Below, piece after piece: positions 54,126-62,525 of a stretch of 64,000 nt of DNA. Within the stretch, counting starts at the first letter, position 1. Every line of letters begins with the position of its first letter. A program made the translations under genes and the position numbers. Source of the DNA: Verrucomicrobiota bacterium (GTDB lineage: Bacteria > Verrucomicrobiota > Verrucomicrobiia > JADLBR01); NCBI GenBank assembly GCA_029560585.1, contig JAKQKQ010000335.1:79462-143461 (forward strand), given 5' to 3'. The notes under the pieces are model-generated. The model ran no database searches. It saw only the letters and a program-made list of their open reading frames with translations, and was not told the origin of the DNA.

Positions 54126-54995
54126 CTAGGGGAAAAGTTGTTTCAGGGCGGCGGCGGTCTTTCGGGCGAGGTCCATGTCGGGGAGGATCATGTTGGGGAG
54201 TCGGCAGAAGGGGATCATCTCCGTGGTGGCGGGGCCGGTGAAGCCGATGGCGGCCAACTGCGCCTTGACGGCGTCGTAGTTCACGTCGCCGATGAGGAGA
54301 TCGTCGCCGAATCCGCCGAGGACGCCGCCGCAGTCCTGCCGTTTGAAATTCTTCACGTGGATGGCCTTGATGCGATCGCCGAGTATCTCGATCCAGTGCT
54401 CGGGGTAGCCAGTGATCACGGCGTTGCCGATATCGAAATAGGAGCCAATGCGGGCCGAGCCGAACTGGTCGATGAATTGGCGGAATTCGAAGGGCCCAAG
54501 CAGAAATTTGTTCCAGACATTTTCCAGGGCGATGTTCACGCCGAGTTTCTCTGCGGCCGAAAGGCAGCGCCTGAGGGAGTCGGTTGCGTGCTCCCATGCG
54601 GCGCGGTAAGGGACGATGGGCCGCGAGGGATCCCAGGCGACATCGACGGCGCCGGGGACGACGAGGACGGTCTCGGCGCCGAGCGCCTTGGCGACCTCGA
54701 GGTAGCGGAGCGTGAAGGCGACGGCCTTATCGCGTTCGGCGCGGTCGGGCGAGGAGAGCGAGCAGCCCCAGTAGTGGCCGGAGGCGAGCGTGCGAAGACC
54801 GACCCCGATGTGTCGGGCCTCCGAGGCGATCGCGGCACACTCCTTGTCGGTGATGTCTGTTTTCAGGCAGTCGCCGAATGTCAATTCGACGCCGCCGAGG
54901 CCCATGCTGGAGGCGTCTCGGATCGCCTCGGCGGCAGATTTTTTTCCCTCGAAGCCCCCGAGGACCCAGTAATTGATCGCGGTGTAATAACCCAT
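54126..54995 (-). CDS. sugar phosphate isomerase/epimerase-like TIM barrel
   Basis: A 289-residue protein with no signal peptide. The AP-endonuclease-2-type barrel shows GVNIALENVWNKFLLGP, GSYFDIGNAVITGYPEHWI and IKAIHVKNFKRQD, where Glu, Asp and His residues form the expected divalent-metal site. These enzymes interconvert ketoses or inositol-related sugars in the cytoplasm. ACGGAGGAAACA precedes the start. It is divergent from the enolase-superfamily gene 108 bases away; such pairs often act in one sugar-acid pathway, though this is only suggestive. Confidence 0.85.
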   Translation of the reverse strand: MGYYTAINYWVLGGFEGKKSAAEAIRDASSMGLGGVELTFGDCLKTDITDKECAAIASEARHIGVGLRTLASGHYWGCSLSSPDRAERDKAVAFTLRYLEVAKALGAETVLVVPGAVDVAWDPSRPIVPYRAAWEHATDSLRRCLSAAEKLGVNIALENVWNKFLLGPFEFRQFIDQFGSARIGSYFDIGNAVITGYPEHWIEILGDRIKAIHVKNFKRQDCGGVLGGFGDDLLIGDVNYDAVKAQLAAIGFTGPATTEMIPFCRLPNMILPDMDLARKTAAALKQLFP

Positions 54996-55103
54996 GGCGT
55001 GTTTCCTCCGTCGCGGTGGGGAAAATGCTACGGGAAACGGCCATCAAGTCGAGGCGGTATGCGCTGGTCTGCGCGCGGTGCGGTGAGTAGGCTGCTCGGA
55101 CGT

Positions 55104-56513
55104 ATGGCAAAATCTACGGATGTGAAGGTGATCGGTGCGGCCGTGCATTTCCTGCCGGTCGAGACGCGGATGCCGCTGAAGTTTGGCCCGGAGACGACGA
55201 CCTCGGTGACGTGCGCGCGCGTGCGGTTGCGGGTCCGCGACGGGCAAGGGCGGGTGGCGGACGGCTGGGGGGAGACGCCGCTGAGCGTGCAATGGACGTG
55301 GCCCAGCAAGGCGGCCTACGAGCCGAGGCACCGGGCGATGAAAGAGTTTTGCCTGGGGCTCGCGCGGCGCTGGGCGGGGTTTCCTTCATCTGGCCATCCG
55401 GTCGAGGTGGGGCATGATTTCGTGGAGGGCGAGTTGCCGCGCGCGCTGGCGGAGTTCAAGGGGGCGGACGGCACGGGGGCCGGCCCGCTGCCATGGTTGG
55501 CGGCCCTGGTGACGTGTTCGCCGTTCGATGTCGCCCTGCACGATGCCTACGGCCAGTTGCACGGTCGGTCGATCTACGACCTCTACGGCGCCTCGCACAT
55601 GAACCGCGATCTCGCCTCATTCCTGACGGAGGTCGATAGCCCCCGCGCGGATTTCTCGGGCCGTTATCCGGCGGATTTTCTGGTGGCGGATCCGCCGCAG
55701 TCGCTCAAGGCGTGGCATCTGGTGGGCGGGTTGGATCCGATCGAGGCATCCGAGCTGACGGGATCGGAGCCACGCGATGGCTATCCGGTGCTGCTGCGCG
55801 ACTGGATCAAGCGCGATGGACTGACGTGCCTGAAGGTGAAATTGCGCGGCACCGACCCGGCTTGGGATTACGAGAGACTCGTGCGCGTCGGGGCGATCGC
55901 GATCGAGTGCGGCGCGGAATGGCTATCGGCCGATTTCAACTGCACCGTGATGGATCCCGATTACGTGAATGCGATCCTCGACCGGTTCCGGGACGAGCAC
56001 CCGAGGGAGTACGGCATGCTCCTCTACGTGGAGCAGCCGTTCCCCTACGACATCGAGGCGAACCCCCTCGATGTGCGGAGTCTCTCGGGCCGCAAACCGC
56101 TGTTCCTGGACGAGAGCGCGCACGATTGGCGGCTCGTGAGGCTGGGGAGGCAACTGGGGTGGTCGGGCGTGGCGCTCAAGACTTGCAAGACCCAGACGGG
56201 CGCGCTGCTGAGTGCCTGTTGGGCGAAGGGGCACGGCATGTCGCTGATGGTCCAGGACCTGACGAACCCGATGCTGGCGCAGGTGCCGCACGTGCTGCTG
56301 GCTTCGCACGTGGGGACGATCATGGGGGTGGAGACGAACGCGCCCCAATTCTATCCTGCCGCGTCGGCGCCCGAGGCGGCGGTCCACACCGGCCTGTTTC
56401 AACGGCGCGCGGGGCGGGTGGATCTGTCCACGGTGCGGGGTCCGGGCTTCGGGTACCGGCTTGGGGAGATCCGGCGGAACTTGCCCCCTGCGGCCATCGA
56501 GTGCGGGGGATAG
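55104..56513 (+). CDS. mandelate racemase/muconate lactonising enzyme-like protein
   Basis: A 469-residue enolase-superfamily protein. LKVKLRG gives a KxK motif. LSADFNC, YVEQPFP and FLDESAHD carry the three metal-ligand acids (Asp, Glu, Asp), and VALKTCKTQTG supplies a second-side Lys. The N-terminal capping domain has VRLRVRDGQGRVADGWGETPL. The assembly resembles sugar-acid dehydratases or cycloisomerases, but specificity cannot be set by eye. The very long open frame beginning near 53856 is not real upstream of here; ATG at 55104 is chosen because the fold begins there. Confidence 0.8.
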   Translation: MAKSTDVKVIGAAVHFLPVETRMPLKFGPETTTSVTCARVRLRVRDGQGRVADGWGETPLSVQWTWPSKAAYEPRHRAMKEFCLGLARRWAGFPSSGHPVEVGHDFVEGELPRALAEFKGADGTGAGPLPWLAALVTCSPFDVALHDAYGQLHGRSIYDLYGASHMNRDLASFLTEVDSPRADFSGRYPADFLVADPPQSLKAWHLVGGLDPIEASELTGSEPRDGYPVLLRDWIKRDGLTCLKVKLRGTDPAWDYERLVRVGAIAIECGAEWLSADFNCTVMDPDYVNAILDRFRDEHPREYGMLLYVEQPFPYDIEANPLDVRSLSGRKPLFLDESAHDWRLVRLGRQLGWSGVALKTCKTQTGALLSACWAKGHGMSLMVQDLTNPMLAQVPHVLLASHVGTIMGVETNAPQFYPAASAPEAAVHTGLFQRRAGRVDLSTVRGPGFGYRLGEIRRNLPPAAIECGG

Positions 56514-56552
56514 CGGGAGGGCCTGCGCCCCTCTGCGCCGGGAATTCATGCC

Positions 56553-56580
56553 TTGCCGCGGCGTGATACGGATGTATTAT
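56553..56580 (+). promoter_or_regulatory. promoter of dnaE2 with overlapping inverted repeat
   Basis: TTGCCG (56553-56558) and TATTAT (56575-56580), 16 bases apart, place the expected transcript start at about the ATG (56586), so the mRNA may be leaderless. ATAC-GGAT-GTAT at 56566-56577 is an inverted repeat overlapping the -10 region, a possible operator for damage regulation. No ribosome site is seen. Confidence 0.4.
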
Positions 56581-56585
56581 ATAGC

Positions 56586-59500
56586 ATGGCCTATGTCGAA
56601 CTCCATGCCCGGAGCGCGTACAGTTTTTTGAGGGGGGCGTCGTCGCCGGAGGCGATGGCGGGGGCGGCGGCGGGGCTGGGGATGTCGGCGGTGGGGCTGT
56701 GCGACAGGATGGGGGTGTATGGGGCGCCGAAGTTGCACGTGGCGGGAAGGGGGGCGGGATTGCGCGCGATCGTCGGGTGCGAGCTGTGGATGGGGGACGG
56801 ATCGGTGCTGCCCGTATTGGTGGAGAACCGGGAGGGGTATCGGAATCTGTGCCGGCTATTGACGCGGGCGCACCTTTCGGCCCCTAAGGGGGTGGGCCGG
56901 GTGGCGTGGGCGGATCTGGAGGGGGCCGTGGGGGGGCTGGTGTGCCTGACGGGGGACTCGGAGGGGCCGGTGCGGCGGGCGCTGCGGGTCGGCGGCTTCG
57001 GCGGGATGGGGCCATGCGATTGGATGCATCGATTGGTCAGGACATTTGGCCGGGGGAACGTGGTGGTGGAGGTGCAGCGGCACCGGTCGAGGGCGATGGA
57101 CCGGGAAGCGGCGACACTGGCGTCTCTGGCGGGGCAGGTGGGGCTGCCGGTGGTGGCGACCAATGGTGCGTGCGGGGCGGAGGCGGGGTGCCGGAAAGTG
57201 CTGGATGTATTTGCGTGCATGCGGGAGCGGACGCACCTGGATGCCGCCGGGCGATTGCTGGAGGCGAATGCGGAGCGGCACATGAAGGGAGAGGGGAAGA
57301 TGCGGGAGCTGTTCGGGGACATGCCGTGGGTGGTGGAGGAGAGCGGCCGGTTGGCGGAGAGGCTCGCGTTTTCATTGGGAGATTTGGGTTACGAATTTCC
57401 GCGATATCCGGTTCCCGAGGGCGAGACGGCGGAGTCATATCTGGAGCGGGTGACTTGGGCGGGGGCGCGGGAGAGATATGGCGAGCCATCGGACGCCGTG
57501 CGGCGGCAATTGAGGCATGAGCTGGACGTGATCGGGCGGCTGGGTTTCGCGGGATATTTTCTGATCGTCTGGGACATCGTGAATTTCTGCCGGCGGGAGG
57601 GGATCTTGGTGCAGGGGCGCGGGAGCGCGGCCAACAGCGCGGTGTGTTACAGCCTCGGGATCACGGCGGTGGATCCGGTGGGGTCGGGCCTGCTGTTCGA
57701 ACGGTTCCTGAGCGAGGGACGGCAGGGCTGGCCGGACATCGACCTGGATCTGCCGAGCGGGGAGAGGCGGGAACGCGTGATCCAGGAGGTCTATCGGCGA
57801 TACGGGCCGAACGGCGCGGCGATGACGGCCAACGTGATCACCTTTCGGGGGCGAAGCGCGGCGCGGGAGATCGGCCTGGCGCTCAACTTCGGGCCGGATG
57901 TGCTGCGGCGTTTTTCGGACCTGTTCCACAGTGGGGATTTTCCGCACACGCTGGACTTGGGGCAGCATCTGAGGATGGCCGGGGTGGCGAGAGATCACCC
58001 GAGGGCGGCGGTGTTCATCGAATTGTATGGGAGGATCTACGGGTTGCCGCGGCACCTCGGGCAGCACAGCGGGGGGATGATCGTGTGCCAGGGGAGCCTC
58101 GACGCGATCGTCCCGCTTGAGAATGCGGCGATGCCGGGGCGGGTGGTGGTGCAGTGGGACAAGGAGGACTGCGAGGATCTGGGCATCATCAAGGTGGACC
58201 TGCTGGGATTGGGGATGATGGCCGTTCTGGAGGATGCGATCGCGACGTGCGCGCGACGAGGCCGGCCGGTGGATATCGCGAAGATCCCGAAGGACGATCC
58301 CGCGACGTTCGAGATGATGTGCCGGGCGGACACGGTCGGGGTTTTCCAGATCGAGAGCCGGGCGCAGATGGCGACGTTGCCGCGGATGCGGCCGCGGGAG
58401 TTCTACGATGTTGTTGTCGAGGTGGCGCTCATTCGGCCGGGTCCGATCCAGGGCGATCTGGTCCACCCGTATCTGGCGCGGCGGCAAGGCAAGGAGCCGG
58501 TCACGTATTTCGACGAGCGGCTGCGGCCGGTGCTGGAGCGGACGCTGGGTGTGCCGCTCTTCCAGGAGCAGGTGCTGCGGATGGCGATGATCATGGCCGA
58601 CTTCAGCGGCTCGGAGGCGGAAGAGCTGCGTCGCGCGCTGAGTTTTCACCGCTCCCCCGAACGGATGGGGCGGGTGACGGCCAAGCTGCGCGCGGCCATG
58701 GCGCGCAAGGGCGTGGCGGGGGACGTCATCGAACGGATAGCCAGCTCGATCGGGTCGTTCGCGCTGTACGGTTTTCCGGAATCGCACGCAATCAGTTTTG
58801 CGATATTGGCCTACGCGAGCGCATGGCTGAAGGCGCACCGGGCGCCGGAATTCTACTGTGGGCTGTTGAACAATCAGCCGATGGGATTCTATTCCCCCGC
58901 GACGCTGGTCAAAGATGCTCGCCGCCATGGGGTGCGCGTGTTGCCGGTGTGCGCCGCGGTTTCGGGATGGGATTGCGGGGTGGGGGGAGATGGCTTGATG
59001 CGGCTGGGGCTGCGGGTGGTGCGGGGTCTTTCCGCCGAGCACGGGATGGCGCTGGTGGAGGAGAGGGGGCGGCGGCCGTTCGATTCGTTGGGGGACCTGC
59101 GGCGGCGGGTGCCGCTGGACCGCGACGAGTTGCGGGCGCTCGCCTCGATCGGGGCCTTCGCGGCGTTTTCGGCGCATCGGCGCGAGGCGCTCTGGCGGAC
59201 GGAGTGCGCGTTAAGGGAGGAGGATCTTTTTGATGGGGTCGAGGGAGGTGCGGATGGCGCGGGCGTCGGGGAGATGCCGCTGAAACCGATGACGCCGATG
59301 GAGCGGCTGGCGGCGGATTATGGGGGCACGGGTCTTACGGTGGGTCCGCACCCGATGGCGCTGTTGCGGGCGGACATGGAGGCGCGGGGTGTCCTGCGCG
59401 CGGCAGATCTGGCATCGGTGCCGCATGGGCGCCGCGTGCGCGTGGCGGGCCAGGCCATCTGCCGTCAGCGACCGGGTTCGGCGAAGGGTTTCTGCTTCAT

Positions 59501-59708
59501 CAGCCTCGAGGACGAGACCGGGATCACCAACGTGATCGTGACACCCAAGTTGTTCGAACGACTGCGCCTCGTGATTGTGCAGGAGCCATTCTTGATGGTG
59601 GCGGGCCGACTGCAGAATCAGGAGGGGGTGATCTCCGTGAAGGCGGATCGCGTGGAGCCGCTGGTCTACCCCGTGGTGACCGCGGTCGAGGGGCATGATT
59701 TCCGGTAG
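56586..59708 (+). CDS. dnaE2: error-prone DNA polymerase DnaE2 (ImuC)
   Basis: A 1040-residue C-family polymerase. An N-terminal PHP domain (YVELHARSAYSFLRGASSP from residue 3) leads into the Pol III alpha core. QGRGSAANSAVCYSLGI and GWPDIDLDLPSGERR (near 340-395) hold the catalytic Asp pair. LGQHSGGMIVC and the thumb/finger segments follow, and a C-terminal OB-like domain (GFCFISLEDETGITNVIV, about 950-1035) ends it. Length and the missing exonuclease-related extras match DnaE2, which performs translesion synthesis after DNA damage. Its usual partners ImuA and ImuB are not in the window. The ATG at 56586 is chosen over an upstream frame. Confidence 0.92.
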   Translation: MAYVELHARSAYSFLRGASSPEAMAGAAAGLGMSAVGLCDRMGVYGAPKLHVAGRGAGLRAIVGCELWMGDGSVLPVLVENREGYRNLCRLLTRAHLSAPKGVGRVAWADLEGAVGGLVCLTGDSEGPVRRALRVGGFGGMGPCDWMHRLVRTFGRGNVVVEVQRHRSRAMDREAATLASLAGQVGLPVVATNGACGAEAGCRKVLDVFACMRERTHLDAAGRLLEANAERHMKGEGKMRELFGDMPWVVEESGRLAERLAFSLGDLGYEFPRYPVPEGETAESYLERVTWAGARERYGEPSDAVRRQLRHELDVIGRLGFAGYFLIVWDIVNFCRREGILVQGRGSAANSAVCYSLGITAVDPVGSGLLFERFLSEGRQGWPDIDLDLPSGERRERVIQEVYRRYGPNGAAMTANVITFRGRSAAREIGLALNFGPDVLRRFSDLFHSGDFPHTLDLGQHLRMAGVARDHPRAAVFIELYGRIYGLPRHLGQHSGGMIVCQGSLDAIVPLENAAMPGRVVVQWDKEDCEDLGIIKVDLLGLGMMAVLEDAIATCARRGRPVDIAKIPKDDPATFEMMCRADTVGVFQIESRAQMATLPRMRPREFYDVVVEVALIRPGPIQGDLVHPYLARRQGKEPVTYFDERLRPVLERTLGVPLFQEQVLRMAMIMADFSGSEAEELRRALSFHRSPERMGRVTAKLRAAMARKGVAGDVIERIASSIGSFALYGFPESHAISFAILAYASAWLKAHRAPEFYCGLLNNQPMGFYSPATLVKDARRHGVRVLPVCAAVSGWDCGVGGDGLMRLGLRVVRGLSAEHGMALVEERGRRPFDSLGDLRRRVPLDRDELRALASIGAFAAFSAHRREALWRTECALREEDLFDGVEGGADGAGVGEMPLKPMTPMERLAADYGGTGLTVGPHPMALLRADMEARGVLRAADLASVPHGRRVRVAGQAICRQRPGSAKGFCFISLEDETGITNVIVTPKLFERLRLVIVQEPFLMVAGRLQNQEGVISVKADRVEPLVYPVVTAVEGHDFR

Positions 59709-59758
59709 GGGTGGTCGGGGAAACCATTCGGTGGGGGGGCTCGTCCTCACCTTATCCT

Positions 59759-59797
59759 GCATATTTCGCAGCCGGCAGGCTGTGAAATATCCGGGCT
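59759..59797. repeat. family A palindrome, copy 2
   Basis: ATATTTCGCAGCC (59761-59773) and GGCTGTGAAATAT (59778-59790) with GGCA loop, followed by CCGGGCT exactly as in the 27416 copy. It follows dnaE2 and precedes the convergent gene, so it could help transcript ending. Confidence 0.65.
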
Positions 59798-59852
59798 ATT
59801 TGCATCGCCCGAGGAGGGGCCCCACCGGGGGTGACGATGATGGCGCGCGAAA

Positions 59853-59917
59853 AGCGGGCAATCCTGTCCGCGGCGATGGCTTGGGTGTGCGCCGGCAGAT
59901 AGGATTGTCTGCCTCGC
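59853..59917. repeat. family C repeat with paired arms
   Basis: AGCGGGCAATCCTGTCCGCG and GGCAGATAGGATTGTCTGCC are inverted arms 19 bases apart, matching the pair at 41741-41810. Confidence 0.5.
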
Positions 59918-59933
59918 GGTGCCGCGCCCGCTA

Positions 59934-60176
59934 TCAATCCGTTCGTCGATTCAGGAGGCGGTCAGCCAAGAGCAGGCCGATGACGCAGCCGAACACGAGG
60001 CCCATGACAAGCTGGTCGCGGTGGCGGCGTCGGCGGCAAGCGACCCACGCGCTGTGGGCAACTTCCTCGTCGACGGGACTGACGGATCCGCCGGCCCCCC
60101 GGGTGGCGAGGGCGTACTCGTCCCACCACCGTTGAAATCCCCCACTATGCAAAGTGTAATGTTTTTCGGAAATCAT
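59934..60176 (-). CDS. hypothetical small membrane protein
   Basis: About 80 residues from the methionine at 60176 (MISEKHYTLHSGGFQRWWDE). A basic RRRRHRDQ segment precedes one transmembrane helix (LVMGLVFGCVIGLLLADRLL), and RRTD ends it, so the bulk is probably cytoplasmic. No family is recognised and no ribosome site is obvious. It sits downstream of the YbhB-like gene on the same strand. Confidence 0.45.
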   Translation of the reverse strand: MISEKHYTLHSGGFQRWWDEYALATRGAGGSVSPVDEEVAHSAWVACRRRRHRDQLVMGLVFGCVIGLLLADRLLNRRTD

Positions 60177-60232
60177 ATTGGACCAATGTAGAGTCGTTCC
60201 CCCATCCGGTCCAGTGCCGATTGTGCTTCGGG

Positions 60233-60787
60233 CTATCTGGCCGCGTATGTTCCCATGAGTTCGGCGGTGGCGAGGACGTGGCCTTTCATGGCAGCATCGA
60301 GATCCTTGCGAGAGAAACCCTCTTTCAGTTGGAGCTGTGCATCGAGGGCATAGATGCGGAAGAAATATCGGTGGGTGCCGCTGGGGGGCGCGGGTCCGCC
60401 CCAATTGAGGGTGCCGAAGTCGTTTTTGCCCCGGATCGCGGAGGGTGGCGTGGTGCCCTCGGGGATCGATTTGATGGCGGGGGCGATGTTGGCCAAGAGC
60501 CAGTGGACCCATGTGCCGACGGGCGCATCGGGGTCGTCGACGATCAGCGCGAGGCACTTCGCGTTGGCGGGGAGACCCGCGATCTCCAGGGGCGGGCTGA
60601 GGTTCTGTTTGCGGTAGGCGTGCCGATCGGGGATAGGGGCTCCCTGGGCGAAGGCCGTCGAGGTGATGCGGAATTCAGTCTGGTTCATGGCAAACTCCTT
60701 GGGGGGGTGGGTCTTGGGATCAGGCGAGGGAGCGGCCGCGGCGACTGCTGCGGCCAGAACGATCCCTGCCGATAAAAGGAATCGCAT
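60233..60787 (-). CDS. YbhB/YbcL family PEBP-like protein
   Basis: A 184-residue protein of the phosphatidylethanolamine-binding (Raf kinase inhibitor-like) fold. LALIVDDPDAPVGTWVHW (about 80-97) is the ligand-pocket signature; GTHRYFFRIYALD and the LKEGFSRKDLDAAM segment follow. Residues 1-19 form a signal peptide. However, Met34 (at 60688) is preceded by a strong AAGGAGTTTGCC site and would give a 151-residue cytoplasmic form, about the size of E. coli YbhB. The first start lacks a ribosome site. Bacterial members have no established biochemical role. Both starts should be considered. Confidence 0.82.
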   Translation of the reverse strand: MRFLLSAGIVLAAAVAAAAPSPDPKTHPPKEFAMNQTEFRITSTAFAQGAPIPDRHAYRKQNLSPPLEIAGLPANAKCLALIVDDPDAPVGTWVHWLLANIAPAIKSIPEGTTPPSAIRGKNDFGTLNWGGPAPPSGTHRYFFRIYALDAQLQLKEGFSRKDLDAAMKGHVLATAELMGTYAAR

Positions 60788-60878
60788 CCATTAATCTAAA
60801 TCGCCTGTCGGAAGGGATCAAGTGGGAGCGCCACGCCCGCCTGCGCCACCGAAGGCAGGCGCATCGGCGGCGGCGCGA

Positions 60879-61796
60879 TCACTTCTGCCCTGGCCGACGG
60901 ATGCCGACGGGCGGGAGGCCGGGATCAACCGGTTTCGGGGCGGGGGTGGCAGAGGACGGCGGCACGGGCATGGCCCGGGGGATTTCAGGACCATCGGGCG
61001 TGGCCGCGGCATTGGGGCTGGCCTCTCCTGATTGTCCGACGGGCGAGAAGCCCCATTTGGCCCAGACGGTCTGGTTGGTGGGCGCGTGGAGGAATTCGAC
61101 GAAGGCCCGCGCGGGTTCCTGAAGTTGGGATTCTCGGAGCACCACGGCGCAGTAGAGAATGGGGGGCTGGTTGGTGTGGGGCAGGTCATAGACACGAAAC
61201 GTTTCGCGCGGCTTGAGCTGGGTCACGTCGCTGCGATAGATGATGCCCGCGCTGACCTGGGCGCGTTTCACTTTCTCGAGCAGCCGGTTCGAATCGTTCT
61301 CGTAATAGATCTTGCCACGGAGATCCTCGGCGAGGCCCAGCGCCTCCAGCAGGCCCCGGGCCGCGACCCCGGACATGGCCTTTTCGGGATTCGCCACGGC
61401 GATGCGCTCCCACGCATACATGGCGAGCATGTCCCATGGCGCATTCGGGTTGTCGGCAGGCCATGCCGAGGCCAGGACGATCTCGTTCTCCGCCAAGGTC
61501 CGGACGGTGTCATCGCGGGTGAACTGTCCGGCGGAGAGTTTCTCGACCTCTCCCGGGCTGGCCGCGACAAAGATATCCAGCCCGCTGCTGCCGCGTTCGA
61601 TCTGCTCGCGGATGACGCCCGAAGGGGCCAGGCTCAATTGCACATCCGGGTGGGCGGGCTGATCGGCGTAGGTGGCGGCCAGTTCAGAGAGGACGGATTT
61701 CAGGCTGGAGTCGGCGGCGACCTCGAGGCGCGGCCCGGCATCTTGCGCGAAGGCGGTCAAAGGCATCGCGGTCGTCAGGGCGATGACTGACCGCAT
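60879..61796 (-). CDS. modA: molybdate ABC transporter substrate-binding protein
   Basis: A 305-residue periplasmic protein with a short signal peptide (to about residue 18). LEVAADSSLKSVLSELAATY is the ModA N-terminal ligand region, with Ser residues that coordinate the oxyanion; LSLAPSGVIREQIERGS and VSAGIIYRSDV are further family marks. A Pro/Ala-rich tail of about 40 residues is unusual. It binds molybdate or tungstate for uptake. No ModB or ModC gene lies in the window. It is divergent from a MogA-like gene, consistent with a molybdenum-related neighbourhood. The start at 61796 is preferred over the longer frame. Confidence 0.88.
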   Translation of the reverse strand: MRSVIALTTAMPLTAFAQDAGPRLEVAADSSLKSVLSELAATYADQPAHPDVQLSLAPSGVIREQIERGSSGLDIFVAASPGEVEKLSAGQFTRDDTVRTLAENEIVLASAWPADNPNAPWDMLAMYAWERIAVANPEKAMSGVAARGLLEALGLAEDLRGKIYYENDSNRLLEKVKRAQVSAGIIYRSDVTQLKPRETFRVYDLPHTNQPPILYCAVVLRESQLQEPARAFVEFLHAPTNQTVWAKWGFSPVGQSGEASPNAAATPDGPEIPRAMPVPPSSATPAPKPVDPGLPPVGIRRPGQK

Positions 61797-61832
61797 GAAA
61801 ATCGCCCTCGCGGTGGTGCGGGGGCTGGGGTA

Positions 61833-61838
61833 TAGTGG
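61833..61838 (+). promoter_or_regulatory. candidate -10 element of the MogA-like gene
   Basis: TATAGT lies 31 bases before the ATG at 61870. No convincing -35 is present. It lies in the 73-base spacer shared with modA. Confidence 0.3.
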
Positions 61839-61869
61839 GACCGATGAGCAACCTCGGGCTGGGAGGCAC

Positions 61870-62403
61870 ATGAAGGTTGGGCATGTGGTGGTCAGCGAGC
61901 AACCGCCGCCGGCGTTGCCGAAGGAGGACGAAGGCCGCGCGCTGGAGAAGGCGTTTGCCTCAGCATTTGATGAGCCCCTCGAGTGGGCCGCGGTGTTCGT
62001 CGCCGCCGACGAGGACAATATCGAGGAGGCGTTGCGCCGCTTCATCGATGTGGACGAATGCCCGCTCGTGGTGACGACGGGCGGCGTGGGCCCATCGGAA
62101 CACGCGATCACCCCGGATGCGACACAGGCCGTGGTCGTGCGAGAGCTACCGGGCCTCGCGGAAGCGATGCGGGCCTGCGCGTTCCGGCTTTCGCCCGAAT
62201 CGGTGCTGTCCCGCGCCGTGGCGGGTATCCGTGCCAATACGCTCATCATCAATCTTCCCGCGCGACCCTCGCTGGTGGCCAAGATCGCAGCCTCTCTTGC
62301 GCCCGCCATTGCCGAGTGCATCGATCAGATCGCCTCGTGCAGGCCAAAGCTCAAATCCGGCGTGGGCAGTGAGGGGATCGAACCCCCGACCTACTGGGTG
62401 TAA
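61870..62403 (+). CDS. MogA/MoaB-like molybdopterin-binding protein with altered active-site motif
   Basis: A 177-residue protein of the MoCF-binding fold. MKVGHVVVSE begins strand 1, PLVVTTGGVGPSEHAITPDAT (motif about 65-84) is the pterin-binding loop, and LSRAVAGIRANTLIINLPARP follows. The usual Arg-Asp before TP is His78-Ala79 here, so the Asp considered catalytic in MogA adenylylation is missing. The ribosome site GGGAGG supports the ATG at 61870. The last 13 residues (165-177) are read through DNA that also encodes a tRNA on the other strand, so the native C-terminus was probably different or is non-essential. modA is divergent. Confidence 0.75.
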   Translation: MKVGHVVVSEQPPPALPKEDEGRALEKAFASAFDEPLEWAAVFVAADEDNIEEALRRFIDVDECPLVVTTGGVGPSEHAITPDATQAVVVRELPGLAEAMRACAFRLSPESVLSRAVAGIRANTLIINLPARPSLVAKIAASLAPAIAECIDQIASCRPKLKSGVGSEGIEPPTYWV

Positions 62404-62434
62404 ACCAGCCGCTCTGCCGCTGAGCTAACTGCCC
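62363..62434 (-). tRNA. tRNA-Val (anticodon TAC)
   Basis: A 72-base cloverleaf on the minus strand. The acceptor GGGCAGT pairs with ACTGCCC, then discriminator A. The D-arm is GCTC...GAGC, the anticodon loop TTTACAC reads TAC, and the T-arm has GGTTCGATC in GGGGGTTCGATCCCCTC. CCA is not encoded. It overlaps the end of the MogA-like CDS on the opposite strand. Its 5' end faces the integrase remnant. Confidence 0.92.
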
Positions 62435-62525
62435 TAAATAATTCAAATACAAGTAGTTAATGTATTGCCACGGGCACCAAAATAGCCCTTTGTATACCAA
62501 TTTTGCATACTGTGAATTTGGGGGC

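Noticed and set aside
53856..55103. Open frame extending 416 codons upstream of the enolase-superfamily gene
   Set aside because: It runs through the antisense of the sugar-isomerase gene and intergenic DNA and has no domain or leader. It exists because GC-rich DNA has few stop codons.
62117..62428. Plus-strand frame ending WAVRGSNPRPTGCKPAALP
   Set aside because: This peptide is a well-known artefact of translating the antisense of a tRNA gene.
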